Source: Micractinium sp. NFX-FRZ
Taxonomy: Eukaryota; Chlorophyta; Trebouxiophyceae; Chlorellales; Chlorellaceae
Direction: 5' to 3'
DNA length: 64,000 nucleotides
Assembly (NCBI GenBank): GCA_029339195.1
Contig: JAPTJF010000005.1
Location: forward strand, 62,001-126,000
Shown: positions 21,352 to 31,700 of the stretch, piece after piece
Position numbering within the stretch: the first letter of the stretch is position 1
Layout of the letters: each line of letters opens with the position of its first letter
The notes under the pieces: generated by a model
The model's input: the letters and a program-made list of their open reading frames with translations, nothing else
Databases searched by the model: none
Told to the model about the DNA's origin: nothing
Made by a program: the position numbers and the translations under genes

Positions 21352-23239
21352 CTACCGCTGCTGCTGCTGCTGCTGCGCGGCAATGCGGGGGGAGCGGTAG
21401 GGCAGGCCAGCTGCGGCGCTCTCGATGTTTTGGAAGAAGGGCGCCTTGGCCTCCCACCAGGATGCCCTCTTGTCCGCCCGGGGTGCAGGGCGGTGCTGGC
21501 ACAGCATCTTGTTGTGCCGCTGCCGCCAGCAATCTGCCACCGCCTCTGCCTGCGCCAGCTGCCCAGCCGCCGCCGCCTCCTCCTCCAATGCCCCCACCAG
21601 CTGCTGCCGCTCCCGCCGAAGCGCCACCTCGGCAGCCTCGCTGGCTGCTGCCGCCTCATAGTGCATATGAGCCAGCCGTGCTGCGCATGCTGCCTGCTGC
21701 TCGGCCAGCCGGCGCTGCGCTAGCGCCGCCCTGGCGCTGGCTGCGTGCTGCCGCGCCTGCACCTCTGTCGCCTGGCCTGCAGGCGGCAGGGCAGTCACAA
21801 GGGGGCAGGAAAAATCAGGTCAGGGGCAGTCGGGAATGGGGCTGGACAGCACCCTGATGCCAGCCTGGCCCACTGTGGCATTCAGCGCCAAAGCCTTCCC
21901 TGCCGCCCGGCCCCCCACCGACTCGCCCCATACCCCAAGCCCCAAAACCTTTCTTGGGGCAAAACACCAGACACTCACGTTGCACAGCCGCCAAGCTGCC
22001 GTGCAGTTCATCCAGCTCTCGAGCCTCCCGAGCCAGCTGCTGTGCCTGCTGTGCTGCCAGCTGTCTTGCCGCCGCCAGCTCAGCGCACGCCGCCGCCAGC
22101 TCAAGGTCCGACGGCTGCTGCTGCTGCTGCTGGGACGCCACTGGCGGACCCATGAGCTCCTCAGCCAATGTCTGCATGTCCTGCTCATGCCTGCTGCTGG
22201 CTGTGGACAGAAGCGGAGCCCGCACATGTGGCAGCTGCAGCACCGGCAGCCCGCCATCCGAGCAGTCCGTGCCTCTGCGGCTGCTGGGCTGGCTGCACCG
22301 GAAGGCGGCATTGCTGTGCAGGCGCAGCATTGCTGGGGTCGAGCTCGAGCCATGCAGGGAGTCTTGGGAGCCCAGGCGTGCCCGGCGCTCGCCGGCCGCC
22401 ACCGCCGCCACTTGTTGCAGCACCGGCTGCCTCGGGAAGCCAGCTGCAGGCAGCTCTGGCTCATCCTGTAGACCCTGCTCATGAGGCTGGGCGTCCTGCG
22501 CTCCTGCTGCCGCTGCTGTTGCCGCTTCTGCTGCTTCTGCCACATCAGCTAGCGCTGGGGCTGCGCCCCGCGGGGACTCAAATGCCCCTTTTCTGCTGGC
22601 CGGGAAGCGCTGGCGCAGCGGCTGCCAGCCCGAGGGGGTGCCGCAGCCGCTGCTCCCGCCGTTCTCCAAACGGTTGCTGCTTGCCAGCCTGTGCAGTCCC
22701 GACTGCCAACGGGGGCTGACAAGCTGCACAGCAGCAGCAGCAGCGGCAGCGCCAGCTGCAGGGCAACCTGCTAGCTCACGCTGCCCCGCTAGCGCTGTCT
22801 CAGACAGGGCGGGCAGCGGATGCGGCGGTGAGGCATGTGCAGCGCTGTCTTGCGACAAGCGGCTGCCGCTTCGGTCCGACTGGGACAAAGAAGCGGCCCG
22901 CCCAAACTGCGGCAGGCGCGCTGCAGGCAGCGCCGGGCGTGTGCCAGCGCGGCTCGAGGCAGCAGACCGTGAAGCGGGTGTTGGCAGGACAGCAGGCAGG
23001 CCGTGCTGCATGTTTCTCGAGCCAGTGCCTCCCTCGACCTGCAGAGAAGGACAGGAAAAGTAGCCAGGCCTGTCAGCCATGCGCACACACTGCGACGGCA
23101 GGCGCGGCGGGCTGCCGACCACAGCGTGGCCTGCGGCGGCGGCGGCGGCAGCGGCGCAAAAGCTCGCCTCTGCGTGCCGAGACGGCTCCGGCTGGTGCAC
23201 GGGGTTTGTTGACAGCAGGGAGGTGTAGGAGCCGCGCAT
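21352..23239 (-). CDS. Ala/Gln/Ser-rich coiled-coil protein of unknown function
   Basis: Two exons in transcript order, 23239-21979 and 21776-21352, give 561 residues in frame with a GTGAGT donor and a CTGCAG acceptor. I do not recognise a family. The first 330 residues are Ser/Ala/Gly/Arg-rich and probably disordered. From about residue 345 to 500 the sequence is helical and coiled-coil-like (runs such as LELAAACAELAAARQLAA, and the Gln/Arg/Ala-rich segment after the splice). The C-terminus has a non-repetitive patch, RASWWEAKAPFFQNIES, and ends in a Gln tract before TAG. A scaffold or cytoskeleton-associated role is possible but unsupported. The single intron contrasts with its intron-rich neighbours. 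The start Met at 23239 was chosen as the longest open frame; an upstream exon cannot be excluded. Confidence 0.6.
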
Positions 23240-23803
23240 GCCTGCGACGCAGCAGACAACACGTTTCAGTGCGTCTGGCTTGTAAGGTCAGGGGCAGGCC
23301 ATTTCGCCTCGGAACCACTACTACGACCCACTGCACTGCAATGAAGGCTCGCCTGCTGTCAGGCGGTTCCCCAGCCCCATTGCAAGACGTGCTGGTTGCC
23401 GTGCTGGTTGCCGACTAGGCTTTGCGCCGCTGATGGTCAGGTACAGGAAAAGCTATAGACGGGAGTGTCTAGAACCCGATGCGACGACAGTCTGCACTGC
23501 AGACGCCCGACACTCAGCATGCGCAGCGCAGGGGTCACATGCGCAGCGCCCCCGGCTCACTTGTGTAGAGCACATGTGTGGGCGTGAAACCACACAGACC
23601 GTGTCTGGAAGATTCCTTGAGGATGGGTGTGGCGACTTACAAAGTGAGTCCCTGGAGAGGCTCCGGAAAGGGCCGTGACAGCGCAGACCCGTCCAATGCA
23701 CACCGGGCGGCAGCACGCAGCGCAGCTTGCGTGCCCACGAGCTATCTTCACGCACGCCCTTTCCGCCAACGCCACCATAGCAGCACCGGATCCTTCCACA
23801 AAC
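23240..23803. other. Interval between coiled-coil gene and Nse1 gene
   Basis: It contains the Nse1 3' UTR with its TGTAA signal and the 5' flank of the coiled-coil gene. I looked here in all minus frames for a RING exon and found none that fits Nse1. Confidence 0.5.
23637..23641 (-). terminator. TGTAA poly(A) signal, Nse1 gene
   Basis: TTACA on the plus strand (TGTAA on minus) lies about 165 nt after the stop at 23804. It supports the gene ending there. Confidence 0.5.
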
Positions 23804-26406
23804 CTACGCCACCAGCCCCTGCAGCGCCTCTGCCGTGGCAGGCGGCAGCTCCAGCGCCAGGATGTAGCGACCCAGCTCCAGAAACGACCGCGGCTGTGTG
23901 GAGGTGGGTGTGTGTGGAGTGGGGTGAAGGTGGGGGTGGGGGCAGGAGGGCAGAGAAGTTGAGCACCGAAGGAGGCAGGGAGTGGAGAGGAGCCTCTGTG
24001 GTGGGCACGGGTGCAAAGAGCGAGCAGGCAGTTGTGGATGATTGACAATGTGCCGCCCTGGGCTCCCCAGCCGCTGCTGGTATGCATGTGTGGGTCATGT
24101 TGAGGAGGAGGACCGATACAAACAAAAAAGAGCAGCACAGCGCCCATGCATGTATGTGCATGCAGCCTTGCTGCGCCGCCAAGCAATGCAGGCACTTGAA
24201 CTCACCCCTAGCGTGTAGCAGCCCGGCTTGCCCGGCATGTGCGCCAGCCAGCCGTCGGCAGACAGCTGCACCAAGGGGCGTGCACAGGGGGCGCTGGCTG
24301 CCTGTCAGCGTCAGCCAGGGAGCGCAGGCTGTGCTGGGCAGGGCAAGCTGCCTGTCAGGACAGCCAGGGAGCGCAAAGCTGAGCTTGGCTCAGTGCAGGC
24401 CACAACCTCGGTCTGACTGACCAAGGATACAGGGTGCATACCAGCTGCACCCGGCCGCTACATGAAGGGCAACCGCCAGAGGCCCACAGCCGGGCAATGT
24501 GAGGCAGGCATGGCCGGCAGGCAGGCATGCGGCAATGGGAGTGTCACGTGCCTGCGCAAGCGCTGTCTCCCGGTCCTTCATCCCCAGCTTGGACACCTCC
24601 TCTGCCTGCAGGGGGATAGGTTTCTTTGTTCAACAGCCGGGCAGGCTTCTGTGTCCAAGAACCACCCACTCACCCAGCCTCCGTGCGCTGCGTTCGCTGC
24701 CCCCTGGGCGAGAGACCCCTTTGGCAGCAGGGCGCTGCTAGCCTGCCTGCTGCCGCAGCATCAAAGTTCAACGGGCGCACAGTCCAGACAGTGGTAATGC
24801 TCAGAGGTACACTCATGCAACCCACCTGCTGCCGCATCGCCGCCACCTCTGCTTCCTCCTCCGCCCCCGCCTGCGTCGCCGGCAGCTCCGCTCTGCGTGG
24901 GTGAGGGGGCAAGCAGCACAGCCACACACAAAGATGGGTGCGCCGTTCCCGAGCCATCGAGAGTGTGAAACACACACACACGTACTAGGCAGCAGGGCAG
25001 GCAAGCATGCTGTCACAGGAGGGGGCGCTCCGGCTGGCTGCACCAATGCTCTCTCCCTGCCTCTTCCAGGCCTCACTGTCCTTTTGCCAATCATGAACTC
25101 AGCGCCCCACCTCTGCCCCAACACTCCATTGTTGCCCTGTTCAGCCAGTTCACTGTAAGCAAGCCCCACCTGAGCGACAGATTGAGCGCCTCCCGAGAGC
25201 TCAGGTAGCCCAGCCCAGCCTCTGCAGTTGCCGACATGGCAATGCGCTCCAGCTGGCGGGGGGCACGGCAGGGGGGAAAGCAGTATGAGGCATATGGGAG
25301 GGAGGGAGGGCGACTGGGTGGGTTGCGCAGCCCGGGTGCCTTCCCCCTGGGAGGGCCAGTAAGCAGGGCGCAGCAATGGGCCTGGAACATGCAGTACACT
25401 GCGGGGGTCTGGCCTGCTGTCGTTCAACTTGTGCCTCACCCTGCCCTGCCCTCTCTTTGGCCCTCCCCAGCCCTGCCCTGCCCTGCCAGCCAGCCCACGC
25501 ACCACCGCCCGGAAGCAGGCTGCGATACGCGTGTGTCAGGCTTGCCATCCTTGGCCCCCTGCCCTGCCCTGCACTGCCTGCCCTATCACACTCGTGCACG
25601 GTTCACTCACCAGCGCCCGGAAGTAAGCAGTGATGCGTGTGTCAGGCTTGCCGTCCTTGGCCCCCCGGTACTTGACCGACCGCTTGCTGCCCTCGTCCGC
25701 CTCCTTGTTCACAAAACCCAGGTAGTGCTGCTGGTCAGCCTGCCAGGAGACAGGGGAGTGTGAAGGGGGAAGGGGGAAGGGGTAGGGAGCAGTGGGCGAG
25801 GCAGCACACCTACCTGCCTGGGCGCACGCATGCCATGCCAAGCCGATCGATGAACACAACCAACAAAACAACACACCAACCACAACAAAAGAGGAAGCCC
25901 ACCACCCACCCACCAGGTACAGCACGCGCCGCAGCTCAAACTGCGCAAACTCCAGCTGCTGGTTCACTTCCCCCACGAAATGAAAGTAGAAGGCGTCTGC
26001 TGGGGGGCGCATGGGGGCAAGAGAGACGGGGAGGGATGGGGCAGGAGGTAGAAGCACAGCTGCGGGGCGGCGCGTGCAGAATGCAAGGGCGGCGGCAGGG
26101 GCAATGCAACATGATGCCGGGCTGGCGTCGGCGCGCACGTGCCAGATCCAAGGCTCCTCCGGCATGCGCACCGTTCTGCGCTCCCGTGATCTGGCGGTAC
26201 AGCTCCTTGGCGTCCTCCTCTCGCATGTACTGCCGGGCCATCACGGCCTGCAGGAAGCAGTGGCGGTGGGCAGGGCCGCCCACGCCGCCGCCGTCACCGC
26301 CCGCTGCTGCTGCTGCTGCTGCTGCTGCCGCCGCCGCTGCCGCGCCCTCTGAAGCTCGTCGTCTGGGCGGCATCAGGCGCTGTGCGAGAAGGCTCGATGT
26401 TTTCAA
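23804..26406 (-). CDS. Nse1-like subunit of the SMC5/6 complex, apparently without the C-terminal RING
   Basis: Eight exons in transcript order (26406-26172, 25996-25914, 25739-25611, 25252-25170, 24892-24826, 24605-24552, 24265-24206, 23893-23804) encode 266 residues in frame. After an Ala tract, HRHCFLQAVMARQYMREEDA resembles the N-terminal winged-helix start of Nse1. LEFAQFELRRVLYLADQQHY with FVNKEADEGSK matches the family's second conserved block. ALAQLSADGWLAHMPGKPGC followed by YTLGPRSFLELGRYI matches the third (LVxDxWL ... LGxRSFLEL). In fungi, animals and plants Nse1 partners Nse3/Nse4 and ends in a RING-like zinc domain; here a stop follows ALQGLVA and no Cys/His cluster follows. Intron 6 uses a GC donor (CAG|GCACGT). 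Intron 3 holds a decayed copy of the exon 3 end. Confident on family, less on the C-terminus. Confidence 0.78.
25504..25560 (-). repeat. Copy of the 3' edge of Nse1 exon 3
   Basis: GTGTGTCAGGCTTGCC and TCCTTGGCCCCC at 25530-25558 repeat 25637-25667 with about 107 bp offset, together with the CCGCCCGGAAG block next to the donor. Confidence 0.85.
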
Positions 26407-26900
26407 GTGGCGCCAAGCGCAGTTTGAGTTTCGGCGACTGGTCAGAGAGCCCGGCGTGAGCTGACTTGCGTGGGCCGATCAGGTTTAAACGAGCAGCAAA
26501 GCAAAACGCGCCAGAAGAGAACGCGTGCTGCCGACGTGCTGCGCGCCTCTGCCCCTGATGTCGCGGCCGCGTCTTGGACTCTTGTCTGCATGTTTGGGAG
26601 CCACAAGACATCGCTGCAGGAGCAACTGACGGGCACTACTGCCTCCAAGCCTCCAGACGCACCTCGCTGCCACCTCGTCGAGTCGCCAGGAGCCTCACCG
26701 CCACCGCCGTCACGGTCCAGTGAGCTGGGCGCATGTACTCTGTGCATTCATGAGAGGGCCATGGCGGCGGGCAGCGGAACATTGGTCGGGAGGGGGCAGC
26801 CCAGGGGCGGCGGGTGGGCGGTGAGCTTCCGCTGAGCTGCCACCTCCTGCCCTGCCGCTCCCCTGTGTGCACATGCATTCCCAATTCAGTACTAGGCCTG
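26407..26900. other. Divergent promoter interval, Nse1 (-) and small unknown gene (+)
   Basis: 494 bp between two divergent start codons. No TATA box or other motif was recognised with confidence. ORFs in both directions here are GC-driven. Confidence 0.5.
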
Positions 26901-27941
26901 ATGGATGGCCTTCGCAAGCTCGGAGAGAAGCTGGAGGGCGCGGTGGGCCTGCCCCACCACGCGCACCACACCACAGCACCCGGCGCGCCGGCCGCTGGCA
27001 CAGGCGCCTCCGCTGGGCCGCCGGAGTGGGCAACTAGCGAGCATTACCCAGGTGGGTGGGCGGTTGGGTGGGCAAGGGTGGGGTGCACCCCTGCACCTGC
27101 CAATGACAATGGGATCCTCCTCTCTGAAGGCGGCAGGCTTGGTGAGCCTCTCGATGGACGCTGTGGGCCGCACCGGCTGCTGTGCATGCAGCCTCCTGCC
27201 TGTGCGCCCATGGATACTGCTGGCACCCTGGACTTTGAGAAGAGCACTGGACTTGCCGCTTGCAGGCGAGGGCGCCGCCAAGGCGCGCACGTACCCAGAC
27301 GACACCCCGCTGCCGCCCCCCAAGGTGCGCGTGCCCGCATGCAGCGCTTTTCAACGGTGCTGAGCCGTCTGGCTGGCATGTGCATTATGGCCGGCGCCAC
27401 GTGGCGCCTCACCTCGGCCAGCGCAGCAGGTGGCAGCAGGCACTGCATCGCAGCATCTGCATGGCTGCATTGCTTTGTGGTGGCCTGCCCTGCTGTGCCC
27501 CGCGACTGCCGCCTTTCGAAACCTTTCCTCCATTCCCCGCTGCCGCTCCCGCCTCTCCAGCCCCTGCCCTGCCCTGCCCTGCCCTGCCCTGCCCTGCCTG
27601 TGATGATGAGATGGAAGATGGACCCTGCCTGTGATGATGAGATGGAAGATGGACCTGTCACCCTGAGCCTTGAAGAAGACAAGTACACAATAAAGTTTTA
27701 GGGTGAGGCAGCAGAGAGGTCCTGCCCCGCCCCTGCAGGTGGAGGAGCACCCCCACAAGGTGGACCTCTCAAAGATGAGCCCACGTGCCCAGGCCATTGT
27801 GTGAGCCTCTCATGCCGGTGTACCACCTGGGCTGGTGTTTTTTTTAAACTGAAATCATCTGTGTGGGTCACACTTGGGCTGGTCAGTCGTCTTTATTTGG
27901 GTGTGACCATTGCTGTGGACCTGCCTGCCGCCCTGCCAAGG

Positions 27942-27973
<32 letters not shown>

Positions 27974-28097
27974 CATCAAGTGCTTCCCATCTGCCCGCTC
28001 TGCTCCGCCCACCCTCCTACCCACCTACCCACTGTACCTGGGGTGCAGGAAGGAGGTGGGTCACGAGCTGGAGGAGAGCCCCCACATCATCGGCTGA
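26901..28097 (+). CDS. Small 106-residue protein of unknown function
   Basis: Four exons (26901-27051, 27266-27324, 27739-27800, 28049-28097) join in frame with good GT-AG sites. The protein starts MDGLRKLGEKLEGAVGLP (amphipathic helix-like), passes through an Ala/Gly/Pro/Thr-rich stretch and ends with charged, low-hydrophobicity sequence including EEHPHKVDLSKMSPRAQAIV and a terminal ESPHIIG. It has no signal peptide, membrane segment or Cys motif. The short charged segments at the C-terminus look conserved in style, but I do not recognise the family. The intron between exons 2 and 3 contains a 31 bp tandem duplication that opens an alternative frame (CDDEMEDGPVTLSLEEDKY) ending at 27701, so an alternative isoform is possible. 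Confidence 0.5.
27594..27655. repeat. Perfect 31 bp tandem duplication in intron
   Basis: CCTGCCTGTGATGATGAGAT plus GGAAGATGGAC occurs twice head-to-tail at 27594 and 27625. Confidence 0.9.
27943..27974. repeat. (TGCC)n tetranucleotide repeat
   Basis: Seven consecutive TGCC/CCTG units in the last intron of the small gene. The same tetramer recurs at 35949, 36987, 41930 and 43227. Confidence 0.85.
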
Positions 28098-28764
28098 CGT
28101 GGCGGATGCCCGCTGGCTAACGAGCCCGACTGAATGAGTGCCAGCAGCCAGCCCACCCACACTGCATCTGTTGGTCGTTGGCCTGATGGCTGACTGTCAA
28201 GGGCGCCTGCCCAGGTTGGCACTGCATGCCAGTCCGGCCAAGGGGTCAAGCGCAGGTGGCCAGCCCCACAGCACGGCATGAGCAACCCTGCAAGAAGCAA
28301 ATCGGGCTGCTCGCACCGCCGGCAACATCGGCAGTAGCGTAGCTGTGTGCTTGCTTGAAACCCAGTGTGTTTGTGAACTGCATCTGTGGTGGTTGAGGAT
28401 ACGTGAGCAGCGCAGCCTGAATACCATGCACCGAGTCCTGTTGTTGTGAGCTGTTGTTGTGAGCACCGAAATTACAGCGCCCAAAGGAGCAAGGTTTGGA
28501 CCTGACGTGAATGAAAGAGGGGGGTTTGAAAAGTGCAGCAAGGAATGGCAAAAGAGCGGAGGGGTATATGGCTATGTATACTGCATATGGGGGGCAAGGC
28601 AAAGCAAAGGGGTGCAAAAGGGAAGGGGTGAGGCGGACCGGCTGGCAGCCAGCAGCAGCTGTCACGCCGCCGCCGCTCGCCGGCTCATCCCTGATCAGGG
28701 GCGTGGTTGCTGCTGCACGCCAACACAGGTGGGTGCTGCATGCTACCAGCCGCCGAAGGCCTCC
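28098..28764. other. Convergent 3' flank, small gene and EPSPS
   Basis: About 670 bp with no gene seen. It holds the 3' UTRs of both genes, including the EPSPS TGTAA signal at 28472-28476 (minus). Confidence 0.6.
28472..28476 (-). terminator. TGTAA poly(A) signal, EPSPS gene
   Basis: TTACA on the plus strand, about 290 nt after the EPSPS stop at 28765. Confidence 0.4.
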
Positions 28765-31700
28765 TCAGTGCTTGGCAACAGTCTCAAACACCTGCAGGAG
28801 GGAGGGAGGGCAGGGGCGGGAACGCGAGGGAAGAGGTGGTGAGCAGGGGTGCCAGTAGGGAGCGGGCATGGTGGCATGCACACCACGTGGTCAGGGGCCC
28901 TGCCCTGCCCTCTAAATCATGTACAACCGGCGGCGGCTGCAGGCACTGCCAGTGACAGCGAGGCCGAGTGCCACAATGCTGCAATGAAAGGCTGCGTTAG
29001 GCAGACGCGGGGGCTGACCTGGAACTAGGTGGGGAAGGTCTTGCAAATGCACCCCCCCCCAAACCTAGCACCTCTCTAAACGAGAGAACAAAAGCACCGT
29101 CCCCCCGCGCTGGCGCCCCTGCTGACCTGGAAGTAGGTGGGGAAGGTCTTGCGGGTGCAGCCGGGGTCAAGGATGGTGACGGGGACGCCGCAGGCGGAGA
29201 CAAGGGAGAAGGCCATGGCCATGCGGTGGTCGTCGTACGTCTCAATCTTGACGTTGGGGTTGATCTGCGCACAGACAGTTGGGGTCGCAGGCAGGACAGA
29301 TGAGCTTAAAAAAAATTGCTCTCAAACGCTAGCTCTTAAGCTGAAACTCTACAAGCTAGAAAGCCATGGCCAGTGGGGGGTCAGGGAGAAGGCCGTGGCC
29401 ATTTGTTGATGGCGTGGTGCCACAGGTACAGTGCAGGCAGTGGTGCCACAGGTACAGTGCGGGCAGCCACAGGTGCAATGCAGGCAGTGGTGCCACAGGT
29501 ACAGTGCAGGCAGCTGAGACTGAGCCCCACCTCCTTGGGCGGCGTGATGATGCAGTAGTCGTGCCCCTCCTCCACGGTGGCCCCCAGCTTGGTCAGCTCG
29601 GCAACAATGGCCTGCGGGTTTGGGCGGGGTGAGGGTTGAGGGGCACGCGAGGTTCAGGATGATTGGTCACAATCGGGCGTACGAAGGCGGCAGCCGGCGC
29701 ACGGCTGCTGTCCTGGCCAAGGGCACATGTGGCGCATCGCGCAACCGACGCCCACAGCAGCCCGCCTGCCCGCCGGTGAACACAAGCATACACCTTCACA
29801 ACTCCATCCCCTCACAACGCCTCATGAGTTCATCATAACACTCCCCTCCCCCACAGTTGAGCGGCTCAGAACACAGGAAACAGTTTAGAAAGTGAGGTTA
29901 CAGGCCCATGCGCTCTCGTCTCCTTCACCCACCCCCACACCCCTCACCCACCCACGCAGCCTCAGCAAACGCAGTGCATGCGACGCAATCACCTTCATGC
30001 GCTCCGTCTCCTTCACCCGCCAGTTGTACACGTCGCGGATGGCGGTCTGGCCGTCGGCCAGCAGCGCCGCCACCGCCGCCGTCATGGCGGCGTCCGGGAT
30101 GTCGTTGCAATTGTGGTCAATCGCCTTGAGCTGGCCGCGGGGCGGGCCTGCAAGGGGAGGGAACGGGAAGGGCCATGGTGGGCGGCGCGGAGAGGCGCAG
30201 CAACAAGTCGTCAAGCTTTGTGCAGCGGGCTCCTGCTCTGGGGGGGTCGTCCGTGCGCTTGGCTTGTGCTGCACCACGCTGTGCCATGCTGTGGTATGCC
30301 CTGGTGTGGTATGCCCTGCTGTGCTGTGCGTGCTGTGCCGCGCTGTGCTCACCGGTGATGGTGATGGAGTAGGGGGCCCACTCCACCTTGGCGCCCATCA
30401 GGCCCATCACCTCGGCAAAGCGCACGTCGCCCTGCACAGCAGGCACAGCAGGGCACAGCAGACATGGTCAGCACAGCACAGCAGGGTACAGCAGGCACAG
30501 CAGGGCACAGCAGGCCACAGCAGACATAATCAGCAGAGCAGCAGGCAGGAAGTTGGGACAGCCCATGCACATTCTGCTGCCAATCTCAGTGCCCAACAAT
30601 GAAGCAACATCCCCAGCCTGACGCTATCACAGGCCCGGCCCGCTGCCCAACAGCACGTGGATGTCCCCAGCCCGGCTCACCTGCAGGCTGTCGGAGCCGC
30701 ACCCCTCCACAGTGATGGTGCCCCCAGTCATGGTGGCACCCGCAAGAAAGTAGGAGGCTGCGGGGGGTGGGGGGAGGGAGGGCAAGGGAGGGAGGGCAGG
30801 GTGGAGGGTGAGGTTTGGTTGGGTGGCGGGAGGCTGCCGGGGGATGAACAGGAGGCTAGGGTGGAGGTGGAGGACTGGTTGGGGCATGGGAGGCTGCAGT
30901 TTTGGAGAGGTCCCATAAAAAGGGGCATTGACGCATAAGAAATTGCAAAACAGCGCTCACCCGAGGAGGCGTCCCCCTCCACGTACGCCATGCCCGGCGA
31001 CTTGTAGGTCTGGCCCGAGGGGATGTGCATGTGCTGCAGCCCGTCCAGCTTGTTCACCTGCATTGGCATTGGTTGTGGTTGAGGGCAGGGGCCAGAGGGG
31101 CAGGGGGATGAGGGCATGGGGGGCAAGGGGAGGGGGTGGGGCATTGCCACAGCCCGTCCAGGCTCTTGTTGGCCTGACGTGGGCGGGGGCAGGGAGACAA
31201 GGGGTGGGGGCGCAAGGCGCGTTGGCGCGCTGCGACCTCCAGCGGCACGCCCTCTTTTTAGCGGAGCAAGCCCACCTCGACGCCAAACCGCTCCACGAGC
31301 TGCACAGCCTCCCACAGCATGTGCACGTACGCAATTAGTTATCTCCCCCCGCCCCCCCCCCACTGCCCCGCCCGCTCCCCACCATGACGCCAAGGCGCTC
31401 CATGAGCTGCACGGTCTCCCACCGCATGCACCACAAAAATGCATGTACGCCTCGAATTTCCTCCCCGTGCTGCTCTTTCCCGACTGCTCCCCACCTTGAC
31501 GCCAAAGCGCTCCATCAGCTTGACGGTCATGTCCACGTAGGGCTGGCTCACCAGCTCATCGGTGATCTTGATCTCAATGCCCTCTGCGGGGGAGGCAGGA
31601 AGGCAGGAAGGGAGTAAGAAGATGAGAGGCAGGAAGGGAGGCAGGAAGGGAGACAGAAGATGAGAGGTGTGAGATGAACATGACCACCTGCCATGTTTCG

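Noticed and set aside
23557..24195. A RING domain for Nse1 in the frame containing HASCAACCRPVC
   Set aside because: This frame runs out of phase with the last Nse1 exon, the Cys spacing does not fit a RING, and the phase-correct frame ends with a stop and a TGTAA downstream.
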